This document shows, in pieces, positions 8,007 to 16,699 of a DNA stretch of 64,000 bases. Under the pieces are notes generated by a model. That model worked only from the letters and a program-made list of their open reading frames with translations, searched no databases and had not been told where the DNA came from. Position numbers and translations under genes: made by a program. Source of the DNA: Halopenitus malekzadehii (GTDB lineage Archaea; Halobacteriota; Halobacteria; Halobacteriales; Haloferacaceae); contig NZ_FNWU01000001.1 of the NCBI RefSeq assembly GCF_900108505.1, forward strand, positions 946,725 to 1,010,724, written 5' to 3'. The first letter of the stretch is position 1. Each line of letters opens with the position of its first letter.

Positions 8007-8888
8007 TTATCCGCTCCGGAACGCGTCGACGGCGGCCACGACCTGCTCCCGTTGGTCGGGATCGAGTTCATACTGCGGCGCACGGACGTTCGCGGGCGCG
8101 TGGCCCATGTACGCCAGAGCGGCCTTGACGGTTATCTGGGGGTTCTTGACGACGAGGGCGTCCTCAAGCGCGATGACTTCGCGGTGGATCTCCGATGCGG
8201 TCTCGCGGTCGCCGTCTCTGGCCGCCGCGACCAGCTCCGCCAGCGCGCCCGGGAAGACGTTCCCGGAGATGCCGATGAGACCGGTCGCCCCGGCGTTTAT
8301 CGCGGGCCAGGCTAACGAGTCCCACCCGGAGATGACGTCGAAGTCCGTCTCCTCGGTGCGGCGAATCAGTTCGTGAATCTGTCGCAGGTCTCCAAGCGAG
8401 TCCTTGATGCCGACCACGTTGGGATGGGCGGCCAGCTCGACCACGACGTCGGGAGCCAGGTTGAACCCGAACGCAGCGGGATAGTTGTACAACAGGATCG
8501 GGATCTCGGCCGCGTTGGCGACCTCCCTGTAGTGGCGGACGACGTCGTCGTCGCTCGGGGCGCTGTAGTAGGGCGCGTGGACCATCGCCGCGTCCGCACC
8601 GACGTTGGCGGCGTGCTGTGTCAGCTCGATGGCCTCCCACGTCGAGGACGACCCGGTCCCCGCGATGACCGGTGTCGAGGCGTGTTCGACCGTGAACTCG
8701 ATGACGTCGCGGTGTTCCTGTGGGCGGAGCGTGGACCGCTCGCCCGTCGACCCACAGGAGGTGATCCCGGAGACGCCGTTTCGTTCCAGCCGGTCGACGT
8801 TGTCCGCGAGCGATTCGTAGTCGACCTCGCCGTCGTCGTCGAACGGCGTCACGATGGGTGGAAACACACCCTCGGTAATGTCACTCAT
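8007..8888 (-). CDS. DapA-family (dihydrodipicolinate synthase-like) lyase, candidate pyrroline-4-hydroxy-2-carboxylate deaminase
   Basis: A 293-residue TIM-barrel aldolase/lyase. The Schiff-base lysine is K162 in NVVGIKDSLGD, the conserved tyrosine is Y134 in LLYNYP, and the substrate carboxylate loop is GSTGE (residues 46-50). The superfamily covers dihydrodipicolinate synthase, N-acetylneuraminate lyase, KDG-type aldolases and 1-pyrroline-4-hydroxy-2-carboxylate deaminase of hydroxyproline breakdown. It lies between a proline-racemase homologue and a DAO oxidase, all on the minus strand with 50-62 base gaps and separate TATA elements. That context favours the deaminase, which yields alpha-ketoglutarate semialdehyde. 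A lysine-biosynthetic role is unlikely this far from other dap genes. Confidence 0.85.
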   Translation of the reverse strand: MSDITEGVFPPIVTPFDDDGEVDYESLADNVDRLERNGVSGITSCGSTGERSTLRPQEHRDVIEFTVEHASTPVIAGTGSSSTWEAIELTQHAANVGADAAMVHAPYYSAPSDDDVVRHYREVANAAEIPILLYNYPAAFGFNLAPDVVVELAAHPNVVGIKDSLGDLRQIHELIRRTEETDFDVISGWDSLAWPAINAGATGLIGISGNVFPGALAELVAAARDGDRETASEIHREVIALEDALVVKNPQITVKAALAYMGHAPANVRAPQYELDPDQREQVVAAVDAFRSG

Positions 8889-8913
8889 ACGTACCTCGAT
8901 CCGTTTCCGCGAG

Positions 8914-8921
8914 CTAATAAG
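8914..8921 (-). promoter_or_regulatory. TATA element of the DapA-family gene
   Basis: On the minus strand CTTATTAG lies 26-33 bases upstream of the ATG at 8888, so this gene can be transcribed on its own as a leaderless message. Confidence 0.5.
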
Positions 8922-8940
8922 TGGTTTGGTGGTGTGCGTG

Positions 8941-10050
8941 TTACTGGTTCGGGAACCGGTCGAGCGCGAGCGACTCCAGGAGGTCGGGTTTGCGGTCGGT
9001 GGTGAGCCACTCGGCGACGAGTTCGCCGATGGCGGGAGCGATGGTGACGCCGTATCCGCTCATCCCGCAGGCGAGGACGTACCCCTCGACGTCGGTCTCG
9101 TCGACGATAGCCCGCCCGTCGGGCGTGACCGTACGAAGCCCGTTCCACTCGTTGATGACGTCGAAACCCGGCACGTCCGTCAGGTACGTCTCGACGACGT
9201 CGGCCACGTGGAGGTACATCGACTCGTCGATTCCCCGTGTGTGGTCCGGGTTCTCGGCCCGCGCGTTCTCGTAGTCGGTCGCGAGACTCCCGGCGAACGC
9301 CTGCGAGGGTCCCTCCTCGCGGAGATACACGCCCTCCTCGAAAAAGACGAACGGGAGCGAGAACGGCTGGCCGGCCTCCAGCACGACGATCGGTCCCTGC
9401 GTGTGTCGGAGTGGGACGCTGACGTCGACCAACCGGTTCACCCGCGGTGCCCAGGGACCGGCCGCGTTGATGACGGTGTCGGCTGCCTGGAAGCCGTCGC
9501 TCGTCTCGACGCCGGTCACCGCGCCGTCGTCGGTGGCGACGTCGGTCACTTCGACACCGGTCTCGACGTCGACGCCCGCCTCGCGCGTCTCCTCGGCGAA
9601 GAAGCCGACGATCTCACCCGAGTCGAGGACGCCGTCGTCGGGAAACCACAGGCCACCGCGGAGGTCGTCGCTCGCGAGGCCGTGTGCGGCGATCTCGTCG
9701 GGCGAGAGGACGTCCAGGTCCAGGCCGAAATCGGCGAACGACGCTTGCATCTCCCGGATTGCCTCGTCCTCGGCGTCGCTTTTCGCCAGGTGGAGCGTCC
9801 CGATTCGCTCGAACTCGATCTCGCCGTCGTCCCTCTTCTCGTCGTACCACTGCCGGGCCCGCTCCCGAAGATCGTACGTCTCACGTTCGGGGTCGTCCTG
9901 GTGGTGGGTGAACATCGACGCGGATTTCGCCGTCGTTCCGGCTCCGATCATGTCCTTCTCGAACAGGCGGACGTCCAAGTCGGTCGTTCGGAGCTGGTAC
10001 GCGATGCTGGTGCCGATGATGCCACCGCCGACGATTACCACGGTCTCCAT
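8941..10050 (-). CDS. DAO-family FAD-dependent amine/imino-acid oxidase
   Basis: A 369-residue flavoprotein with an N-terminal dinucleotide-binding loop (VVIVGGGIIGTSIAYQL, residues 4-20), the adenine-ribose glutamate in RLFEKD, and the C-terminal FAD-contact segment GLRTVTPDGRAIV...ACGMSGYG. The family (D-amino acid, glycine and sarcosine oxidases, D-amino acid dehydrogenases, gamma-glutamylputrescine oxidase PuuB) oxidises C-N bonds. Directly upstream of the lyase and racemase, it is the natural candidate for oxidising cis-4-hydroxy-D-proline to 1-pyrroline-4-hydroxy-2-carboxylate. A sarcosine or gamma-glutamyl-amine substrate is the main alternative. It has its own TATA element. Confidence 0.85.
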   Translation of the reverse strand: METVVIVGGGIIGTSIAYQLRTTDLDVRLFEKDMIGAGTTAKSASMFTHHQDDPERETYDLRERARQWYDEKRDDGEIEFERIGTLHLAKSDAEDEAIREMQASFADFGLDLDVLSPDEIAAHGLASDDLRGGLWFPDDGVLDSGEIVGFFAEETREAGVDVETGVEVTDVATDDGAVTGVETSDGFQAADTVINAAGPWAPRVNRLVDVSVPLRHTQGPIVVLEAGQPFSLPFVFFEEGVYLREEGPSQAFAGSLATDYENARAENPDHTRGIDESMYLHVADVVETYLTDVPGFDVINEWNGLRTVTPDGRAIVDETDVEGYVLACGMSGYGVTIAPAIGELVAEWLTTDRKPDLLESLALDRFPNQ

Positions 10051-10070
10051 ACCGTCTTGTCTCAGATTTC

Positions 10071-10079
10071 TATTAAAAA
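10071..10079 (-). promoter_or_regulatory. TATA element of the DAO oxidase gene
   Basis: An AT-rich TTTTTAATA (minus strand) sits 21-29 bases before the ATG at 10050. Confidence 0.5.
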
Positions 10080-10385
10080 TGTTTTCCCCAGAGTCGCCCG
10101 CCGAACGCGATTGACACTGACGCGTGTGCCCGAAGCTTGAGAGGGAGCGACCGGCAGCTACGTCTCTCGCGTTAAATCACAACTATATATTTGTAAGTTT
10201 AATCGGACGAGCGGGTGATCGATCCCTCCGCTCGGGACGTTGATCCCCGTCCGACCCGGACATCCACTGATGGTGGATCTGGACGTTCTCGGCGTCGGCG
10301 GCATTCCGGTCGACGATGGGTTTCGGGTTGCAGCTCTCCGTTGCAGAAGTATCAATTTAAAATAGTACATACACTTCTGATACGT

Positions 10386-10790
10386 ATGGATATAACGCAG
10401 TCAAGCGGTCGTTCATTAGTGGGTACGGAACGTCGATCGATACCGTCTGAGCTGCCAGTTCAGATCGGGTCGTCGTCGATGAGAGCACGGTTTGAATCAC
10501 CGATCAGCAGTTCTGGCTCTACGTGGGAGCCGATCCAGCAACGGAGCACGGCCACCATAGTCAGTCATTTTTGACGGATATAACCATAATATCTGAAATA
10601 CTGCTTCGATAATCTCCTGAGAAAGACGATGTGGCTGATGCACCGTTTCTCGTCGATGATGCTGAGTGACTTCACACGGCTCTCCAACGCCACGGCCTCG
10701 ATATCCACTACGAACGTCACGGAAACCGCAACAGCGTTGAACGTGTCATCGATAACGTATAAACCGCACCTCTTTGTTTCCAAATTATTT
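10386..10790 (+). pseudogene. Degraded IS6-family transposase
   Basis: Read across stops, the plus strand encodes the hallmarks of haloarchaeal IS6-type DDE transposases: VVVDESTV*ITDQQFWLYVG (first catalytic Asp in VVDE, from 10472), GADPATEH, then from about 10628 a segment resembling the second catalytic region (APFLVDDAE), and finally LQRHGLDIHYERHGNRNSVE with the last catalytic Glu. At least three in-frame stops and loss of the N- and C-termini make it dead. No terminal inverted repeats or target duplication were found. It fills most of the 744-base gap between the oxidase and the peroxiredoxin; 10081-10385 shows only AT-rich DNA. Confidence 0.7.
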
Positions 10791-10794
10791 CATC

Positions 10795-11370
10795 TCACCG
10801 ATCCTCGTTCCGGGTCTCCCGAAGCCACTCGAGCACCTCGCCGGCGTGTTCGTCGGGTGGGAAGATCGGGTAGAAGACGTCGTCGATACGTCCGTCCGTG
10901 ACCACCATCGTGAGCCGATGCAGGTAGTCGTCGCCTTCGATGTGGAACCGCGGGAGGTCGAGCGCGTCGGCGAGGTCCCAGTCGGCGTCGCTGAGCAGTT
11001 CGAACGGGAGATCGAGGCGATCGCGCGCCTCCCGCTGGTAAGCGGTCGACTGCGTGGACAGGCCGTACACCTCTCCAGCGCCCGCGTCCCGAAGCTCGGC
11101 GTAGTGGTCGCGGAACCCGCAGGATTCCGGCGTGCAACCCCGGGCTCCGGGGATCTCTTCCCATCCCTCTGGGATGTTGTCGGTGCCCGGCCGTCCAGTG
11201 AGCGGATATACGTACACGACCGTCCGCGGCGGACACGCGCGAAGGTCGATCGTCGATCCGTCGGTCGCCGCCAACGGGACGTCCGGAATCGTGGTTCCCT
11301 CGAGGTGGTCGACGGCGCCGTCGTCCCCCGGTACCGGCAGGTTGTCCGGCAGCGGAAAGTCCGTGGCCAT
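10795..11370 (-). CDS. Peroxiredoxin (PrxQ/BCP-like, AhpC/TSA fold)
   Basis: A 191-residue thioredoxin-fold peroxidase. It contains YVYPLTGRPGTD followed by GARGCTPESCGFRDHYAEL, with a probable peroxidatic Cys79 and a resolving Cys84 five residues on, the PrxQ arrangement. The family reduces peroxides using thioredoxin-like donors. The stop lies at the edge of the degraded transposase, so the element appears to have landed just downstream of this gene. FAD oxidases of the DAO family make hydrogen peroxide, so a peroxiredoxin beside them would be useful, although it has no operon link to them. Confidence 0.85.
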   Translation of the reverse strand: MATDFPLPDNLPVPGDDGAVDHLEGTTIPDVPLAATDGSTIDLRACPPRTVVYVYPLTGRPGTDNIPEGWEEIPGARGCTPESCGFRDHYAELRDAGAGEVYGLSTQSTAYQREARDRLDLPFELLSDADWDLADALDLPRFHIEGDDYLHRLTMVVTDGRIDDVFYPIFPPDEHAGEVLEWLRETRNEDR

Positions 11371-11450
11371 ACCCGCCGATCGGGAGCCTCGTACATACCG
11401 TCATCGACTCCGCGGGAGGTGGTCACACGGGGGGCGGTCACTCGGATCTG

Positions 11451-12374
11451 TCACTCGGAACCGTCACACGCTGCAGCCCGCTCGAGCCGGTCGGTGACGG
11501 CCTCTCGCCATCGGTGGGGATTGTACCAGCCGCAACCCGAACATCCGACGTCGTCCTCGTACTCCCGGCCGCCCTCGTAGTAGAACTCGATCCCGAGGAA
11601 GGGCGGCCGCTCACCGGTCTCGACGCACCGCTCGCACTTCCGGCTCTTGAGGAGGTTGTGCTTTCCCGAGAGGATCTGGAAGTGTTCGCGGACCGCCGCG
11701 TCGCTCATCGACTCGTAGTCGAAGTCCTCGGGCTCGTCCCACCGGATCCGTGGCTTTCGGTGGTCGACCTCCGGCGTGCCGCCCGGCGTCGAGAGATCGA
11801 ACGCGTCGCGGCCGTCGTAGAGCTCTCGGACCCGCTTTTTGAACGGTTCGGGCATCTCCTGGCGGGTGATCGGCTTCGCGCTCGGGAAGGCGTACTTCAT
11901 CCGCCGGTGAGTCGTCTCGTCGTCACAGGTCCGGCAGTAGCGGCGGTCGTACTCGCCGCGGCCGTCGGTCGTGCTCACGAACTCGAACCCCTCGTCGCGG
12001 AAATCGCGGATGTAGGCAGCGGGCTGTGACCCCGAGAGCTCACACTCCGAACAATGCCACTCGCCGTCGGCGAGCACGTCGAAGGTCCGGCCCTTCTTGG
12101 TGGTCATCGAGGAGGGGTTCCAGTCCTCGATGAGGACGAACTCGGCCCCCCGTTCGCCCCAGTCGGTGAGCACCACCCGGCCGTCGTCCGTTCGTTCGAG
12201 GAGCTCCTGTTCGATCGCCGTCTCGAGGATCCCGGACAGTTCCTCGCGGCCCAGGCCGGTCTCTGACCGCAACTCCGCCGGCGTTCGGGGCTCCTCCTCG
12301 AGGAGTTCCACGACGCGTGTGCGTGCGTCGTCCTGGCGAAGCTCGTGGATCAGCTGGGCAGTGGCGTCGTCCAT
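11451..12374 (-). CDS. Winged-helix protein with an HNH-like, zinc-knuckle nuclease domain
   Basis: A 307-residue protein of unproven function. Residues 1-75 form a helix-turn-helix (ARTRVVELLEEEPRTPAEL). A second small DNA-binding-like domain, about 85-145, contains CSEC. The C-terminal part has an HNH-type layout: D204-H205 in PEVDHRKPRIRW, N240 and K243 in GKHNLLKSRKC, and zinc pairs C247/C250 and C278/C281. This resembles HNH domains of restriction enzymes, yet no methyltransferase lies nearby, so a repair or regulatory role is equally possible. ATG 12374 is preferred over a start 30 codons upstream because the extension is basic and unlike coding sequence; a TATA-like run lies near 12412. 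Confidence 0.6.
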   Translation of the reverse strand: MDDATAQLIHELRQDDARTRVVELLEEEPRTPAELRSETGLGREELSGILETAIEQELLERTDDGRVVLTDWGERGAEFVLIEDWNPSSMTTKKGRTFDVLADGEWHCSECELSGSQPAAYIRDFRDEGFEFVSTTDGRGEYDRRYCRTCDDETTHRRMKYAFPSAKPITRQEMPEPFKKRVRELYDGRDAFDLSTPGGTPEVDHRKPRIRWDEPEDFDYESMSDAAVREHFQILSGKHNLLKSRKCERCVETGERPPFLGIEFYYEGGREYEDDVGCSGCGWYNPHRWREAVTDRLERAAACDGSE

Positions 12375-12460
12375 CGGTTGGGTACGATCCCATAGGCGGA
12401 CGGCCGATATATATGCTGGCCCCGGGTCGCGTCGTCGGTGCCGCGATGATCGGGTTGGCC

Positions 12461-12580
12461 TCACGGTCCCGCAGCCGCGTCAGGCAGCGGGGTCCCGCAA
12501 TCGGGACACGTCTCATCGCTCGTCGTCGCCGGAGCGTCACAGGTCGGACAGAACACGCGGTCACACGGTCGATCGCCCAT
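12461..12580 (-). CDS. Small CPxCG-related zinc-finger protein
   Basis: A 39-codon reading frame with two cysteine pairs spaced as in a zinc ribbon: FCPTCD near residue 11 and CPDCGTPLP near residue 26. Haloarchaea encode many such proteins under 60 residues, annotated as small CPxCG-related zinc-finger proteins and mostly uncharacterised. The frame is open upstream of the ATG for 14 more codons (KALGIEPRH) before a stop, so the true start could differ or an N-terminal part may have been lost by a frameshift: an acidic peptide (EDPPSEPEHPEATELG) is readable just upstream in another frame. It is easily missed because of its size. No clear TATA element was found. Confidence 0.5.
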   Translation of the reverse strand: MGDRPCDRVFCPTCDAPATTSDETCPDCGTPLPDAAAGP

Positions 12581-12731
12581 GTGTCGGGGTTCGATCCCCA
12601 GCGCCTTCAGGCTACCTCCGGTTCAGCGGCTTCAGGTACCCCCAGTTCGGTGGCTTCGGGGTGTTCCGGTTCGGATGGTGGGTCTTCAAGGCGCCTTCAC
12701 TCCGGACGTCGACGGTGCCGGTGGACGCTCC

Positions 12732-14684
12732 CTAGACGTCGATGAAGTCCGGCTCGGCCCGTTTCTCGTCGCGTTCGGCGACGAGATGGTCGACGAACGT
12801 CTCGACGTCGACGTCGTCGGCCTCGTTCTCGAAGCGGTCCCGGACCGAGATCGTGTCCGATTCCTCCTCGTCGCCACCGACGATCACCATATACGGCAGG
12901 CGGTCGTCGTGCGCCTGGCGGATCTTGCGGCCGACGGTCCAGTCGCGGTCCTCCACCTCGACCCGGAGTCCGGCGTCGTCGAGCGCGTTCTTCACGCGGT
13001 GGGCGTAGCCCAGCGTGTCGTCGGAGACGGGCAGGACGCGGACCTGTTCGGGAGCCAGCCACAGCGGGAAGTTCCCCTTGAAGTGCTCGATCGTCACGCC
13101 CATGAACCGCTCGATGCTGCCGAGCAGGGCGCGGTGGATCATCACGGGATGGTGCTCGTCGTTGTCCTCGCCGGTGTAGGTCAACTCGAGCCGCTCGGGG
13201 ATGTTGAAGTCGACCTGCACGGTGCCGATCGTCCACTCACGGCCGATCGCGTCCCGTGCGTCCAGGCCGATCTTCGGGCCGTAGAAGGCGGCCTCGCCGG
13301 CCTCGACGTCGTACTCGAGCCCCTTTGACTCCAGGGCGTTCCGCAGGGCGTCGGTGGCGGTCTCCCAGATGTCGTCGCTCCCGACGGAGTTGTCGCCCTG
13401 CGTCTCGATCTTGTAGATGATCTCCAGACCGAACTGGTCGTAGATGTCCTCGATGACGCCGATCGTTCGGCGGATCTCGTCCTCGATCTGGTCCGGGCGG
13501 ACGAAGGCGTGACCGTCGTCCTGGGTCAGACCGCGGACGCGCAGGAGCCCGGACAGCTCGCCGGACTGCTCGTTGCGGTAGACGGTGCCGAACTCGGAGT
13601 AGCGCAGCGGGAGGTCCCGGTAGGAGTGCTGGTCGTCGTCGAAGATGTGCGCGTGGTTCGCGCAGTTCATCGGCTTGAGACCGTACTCGGTGTCGTCCTG
13701 CTCCCAGGCGAACATCTCGCCGGCCTCCTTGAACGCGTCGTAGTGGCCGGTGGGCTTCCAGAGCTCGGCCTTGTTCAACTCGGGTGTCCAGACCTCCTCG
13801 TAGCCGAGTTCGTCGTTCTTCTCGCGGATGTACTCCTCGAGCTCGCGGCGGATCCGCATCCCGTTCGGGTGGTAGTGGGCACAGCCGGGCGAGTGGTCCG
13901 GGATCGAGAAGAGGTCCATCTCGCGGCCGATCTTCCGGTGGTCGCGTTCGGCGGCCTCCTCGCGCATCTCGAGGAACTCCTCGAGGTCGGCTTCGGACCC
14001 GAAGGCCGTCCCGTACACGCGGGTGAGGCTCTCGTTGTCCTCCTCGCCGCGCCAGTAGGCCGAGGAGATGTTGAGCAGCGTGACGGCGCCGATCTCGCCG
14101 GTCGAGTCGACGTGTGGCCCCTGACAGAGGTCCTGCCAGTCGTCCTGGACGTAGAAGCTGACCGGGTCCTCGCCGGCCGCCTCGGTCTCGAGGATGTCGC
14201 GTTTGAACTCGTTGTCCGCGTAGGCGTCGAGCGCCTCCTCGCGGGATCGCTCGACGCGCTCGATGTCGTAATCGGCCTCGAGGATCGCCTCCATCTCCGT
14301 CTCGATCTCGGCGAGATCGTCCTCGTCGAGGTCGACGCCGGTGACGTCGTAGTAGAACCCGTCGTCGGTCGGCGGACCGATCGTCAACGTCGCCTCCGGG
14401 TGGAGTCGCTGCAGCGCCTGGGCAAACACGTGGGCCGCGGAGTGACGGAGGACCGTGAGGTACGCGTCGGAGTCCTCGGTCACGATCTCGATCTCGGCCC
14501 CGTCGTGGACGGCGTCGTGTTTGCTCACGAGTTCACCGTCGATCTTCCCGGCAACGGTGTCGCGACCGAGCCCCGGGCCGATCTCGTAGGCGACGTCCTC
14601 GACTGTCGACCCGGCCGGTACGGTAAGGGATGATCCGTCCGGGAGGACGACCGTGACGTCGGCCTGCGCGTCGGTCTCGCTCAT
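12732..14684 (-). CDS. thrS: Threonyl-tRNA synthetase
   Basis: A 650-residue class II aminoacyl-tRNA synthetase that charges tRNA-Thr. Domains in order are a TGS domain (residues 1-70), a second additional editing-like domain ([16 protein letters not shown], about 80-240), the catalytic core from about 265 with motif 2 ([15 protein letters not shown]) and motif 3 near [20 protein letters not shown], and the anticodon-binding domain (about 550-650, [14 protein letters not shown]). The editing domain is of the bacterial type (HSAAHV), not the short archaeal type, as in other haloarchaea. The TATA-like CTTATC lies 26-33 bases before ATG 14684. Confidence 0.97.
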   Translation of the reverse strand: MSETDAQADVTVVLPDGSSLTVPAGSTVEDVAYEIGPGLGRDTVAGKIDGELVSKHDAVHDGAEIEIVTEDSDAYLTVLRHSAAHVFAQALQRLHPEATLTIGPPTDDGFYYDVTGVDLDEDDLAEIETEMEAILEADYDIERVERSREEALDAYADNEFKRDILETEAAGEDPVSFYVQDDWQDLCQGPHVDSTGEIGAVTLLNISSAYWRGEEDNESLTRVYGTAFGSEADLEEFLEMREEAAERDHRKIGREMDLFSIPDHSPGCAHYHPNGMRIRRELEEYIREKNDELGYEEVWTPELNKAELWKPTGHYDAFKEAGEMFAWEQDDTEYGLKPMNCANHAHIFDDDQHSYRDLPLRYSEFGTVYRNEQSGELSGLLRVRGLTQDDGHAFVRPDQIEDEIRRTIGVIEDIYDQFGLEIIYKIETQGDNSVGSDDIWETATDALRNALESKGLEYDVEAGEAAFYGPKIGLDARDAIGREWTIGTVQVDFNIPERLELTYTGEDNDEHHPVMIHRALLGSIERFMGVTIEHFKGNFPLWLAPEQVRVLPVSDDTLGYAHRVKNALDDAGLRVEVEDRDWTVGRKIRQAHDDRLPYMVIVGGDEEESDTISVRDRFENEADDVDVETFVDHLVAERDEKRAEPDFIDV

Positions 14685-14750
14685 ACTTCCGCGAAGCCGG
14701 AGGATCGGGATAAGTGTTGTTGGATGGCGGGACGGGAACGGACGTGACGA

Positions 14751-14816
14751 CGGGATCGGGTGGACGTGACCGATGGGGCGGGGTGGACGTGACCGATGGG
14801 ACGGGGTGGACGTGAC
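14751..14816. repeat. 23-bp tandem repeat upstream of thrS
   Basis: Two near-identical 23-bp units (14771-14793 and 14794-14816, differing at one base) preceded by a 20-base partial copy. The shared core is CGGGGTGGACGTGAC. It lies 67-132 bases upstream of the thrS start, outside the core promoter. Confidence 0.8.
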
Positions 14817-15110
14817 CGGTGCATCGACGATCAGGGTGGGAATCGATGTCCCGTTCCGTCGACATCGATCGAGCGCTGTCTCAACGCCGTACTCATCAAA
14901 TATGTATATATTAGATTTAAACTGATATTAATTCACCACATACCATGTTCGAGCTGGGTATCCAGTCCACGGAGTCGATCCGGGTCGGTCCCGCTCGAAC
15001 GGAGCCCGACCAACACGGGCGAATCGGTCAGTACAGTCGCTACGTACTCACAGGGCGACCACGTGGTGCCACCACGTTTTTCCCTACTCGACGAGTAGAT
15101 ACGGCGTTCC

Positions 15111-15233
15111 GTGTCCGGATCCGAACCCATACAGTGTCCGATCTGTGGCTGGACGGGCGAACAGTCCGATCTCGAAGGAACGGAGGGCGGGGTCGTCTGC
15201 CCGGTATGTGATGAACCGATGGTGATCGAGTAG
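15111..15233 (+). CDS. Small CPxCG-related zinc-finger protein
   Basis: A 40-codon reading frame starting at GTG 15111, with QCPICGWTGE near residue 9 and VVCPVCDEPM near residue 30: two CPxC knuckles 17 residues apart, the layout of a one-zinc ribbon. The composition is acidic and the frame closes at TAG 15231-15233. It belongs by pattern to the haloarchaeal CPxCG micro-protein group. A T-rich stretch about 35 bases upstream could serve as a TATA element. It occupies the otherwise empty 637-base gap between thrS and the next oxidase; the rest of that gap holds the 23-bp repeat and AT-rich DNA around 14895-14945. Confidence 0.6.
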   Translation: MSGSEPIQCPICGWTGEQSDLEGTEGGVVCPVCDEPMVIE

Positions 15234-15321
15234 CCGCACGGAATGCGCTGGTGATGGACTGGGATCCACACCGGGTATAGTAATCGTATAGTTACACCTA
15301 CTCAGTAGTATTTGGCAGGTG

Positions 15322-16455
15322 TCACACCTCCGACGTCGAGATATACTCGAAATCCGCCCCGACGTCCTCGAACCGGTCGGCGTCGAACGGGTCCGTCGGG
15401 AAGGGGGCCTCGGCGCCGGTCAGCCGGTGGCGGACCGTCGGCCCGACGACCGGCGAGGTCATCACGCCGAGTCCGTTGAAGCCGGTCGCCACGATCAGCG
15501 AGTCGGGCGCGCCGACCGGCGAGTCGATGATGGGACGGGTGTCCGGCGAGGCGGTATCGACGCCCGCCCACCCGTTGACGAAGCCCGCCTTCTCGGCACC
15601 CGCGAAGAACGTCGGGAGGAACTCCGCAACCTCGAGCATGAACGACTCGTCGGCGTCGGCCGAGGCCGCCCGCGGATCCGCGATCGTGTCGTGTGCGCCG
15701 CCGATCAGGAGGTCACCGTTGTGCTCGGGCCGGAAGTAGAGGTGTTCGCTGCCGATCCGGCCGGTCGGGAAGGTGTCGTCGAGCGGCGCGTCGGGTTCGA
15801 CGACCACGCATTGGGTCCGATACGGGCGGATCGGGACCGAGAGACCGGTGGGAAGGAGGTCGCCGGTTCGCCAGCCGGCCGCGACGACGACCGCGTCCGC
15901 GTCGATCGGTCCCGTGGCGGTGTCGACGCCGCGAACGGTCCCGTCCGTGCGGATCCCGGTGACCTCACGATCGAGCTCGAAGGCGGCGCCGCGTTCCTGT
16001 GCGGTCTGCCGGAGCGCGTTCGCGTACGTGTAGGGATCGACCCAGCCGGTGTCGCCGTAGCGAACGGCGCCGGCGAAGCCGTCGGCACGGATCCCGGGGA
16101 ACCGATCCCGGAGTGTGGACGCCTCGAGGAACTCCACGTCGAAATCCGCCGCCGCGAGAGCGTCCGCGGTCGCCCGTCCGTCCGCGACTTCCGCATCGGT
16201 GAGGACGTCAAGGCGGTCACGCGGCGTGAACGTGAACTCGTGAGTGCCGTCGAAGTCGCGGAAGAACCGGTTCGCGTGCCGGGCGATCGCGGGCTCGTCG
16301 TCGTAGTAGTTCGTCGGTGCCACGAGGCCGGCGGAAACGCCGGTTGCCTCCGCGGCGACGCCCGATCGGTCGATGACGGTGACCTCGTGATCGACGGCGA
16401 GATCGGCGGCGGCGTGGCACCCGGCGACGCCCGCTCCGACGATGAGTACGTGCAT
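15322..16455 (-). CDS. DAO-family FAD-dependent oxidoreductase (DadA/glycine-oxidase type)
   Basis: A 377-residue flavoprotein and the second DAO homologue in the island. It has an FAD loop (VLIVGAGVAGCHAAADL, residues 3-19), the family segment SAGLVAPTNYY, and the C-terminal FAD contact GWAGVDTASPDTRPIID...ATGFNGLGVM. It probably oxidises a D-amino acid, an N-substituted amino acid or a gamma-glutamyl amine. It lies next to the IclR regulator and a polyamine-type importer, which suits a PuuB-like or imino-acid oxidase role. Which of the two DAO proteins serves hydroxyproline cannot be told from sequence. Confidence 0.82.
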   Translation of the reverse strand: MHVLIVGAGVAGCHAAADLAVDHEVTVIDRSGVAAEATGVSAGLVAPTNYYDDEPAIARHANRFFRDFDGTHEFTFTPRDRLDVLTDAEVADGRATADALAAADFDVEFLEASTLRDRFPGIRADGFAGAVRYGDTGWVDPYTYANALRQTAQERGAAFELDREVTGIRTDGTVRGVDTATGPIDADAVVVAAGWRTGDLLPTGLSVPIRPYRTQCVVVEPDAPLDDTFPTGRIGSEHLYFRPEHNGDLLIGGAHDTIADPRAASADADESFMLEVAEFLPTFFAGAEKAGFVNGWAGVDTASPDTRPIIDSPVGAPDSLIVATGFNGLGVMTSPVVGPTVRHRLTGAEAPFPTDPFDADRFEDVGADFEYISTSEV

Positions 16456-16541
16456 CGGTCAGTACCCTCCACAGTGACGTGTCATTGCCACACGTATGAT
16501 GACATCTGATATTAATAGTTGCGTTCCCGGATATCCAATCA

Positions 16542-16694
16542 GTTTGTATATGACGAAGTATATCCCGTTCTAGATAAACAATTACAAAACTATGTATGTG
16601 ATTCTTTGTGTGGGAAAATACCACACCACCCGCCGATCCGTGCCACATTCGTGGACGAAACCGTTCCCATCCCTTTCGTTTGTATATGACGAAG
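16542..16694. repeat. Perfect 17-bp direct repeat between oxidase and IclR genes
   Basis: GTTTGTATATGACGAAG occurs at 16542-16558 and again at 16678-16694, 136 bases apart. The first copy lies upstream of the minus-strand oxidase, the second abuts the 3' end of the IclR gene. Between them is an AT-rich 119-base segment containing GTGTGG/CCACAC inverted arms (16608-16613 and 16621-16626). It may be a regulator site pair or the scar of an insertion. Confidence 0.6.
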
Positions 16695-16699
16695 GTATG

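Noticed and set aside
12575-12600. GGGGTTCGATCCCC resembles a tRNA T-arm
   Set aside because: No matching acceptor stem, D-arm or anticodon arm lies upstream at tRNA spacing, and the segment overlaps the micro-protein start.
13509-14633. 374-residue plus-strand reading frame
   Set aside because: It is the antisense shadow of thrS, which has all synthetase motifs on the other strand.
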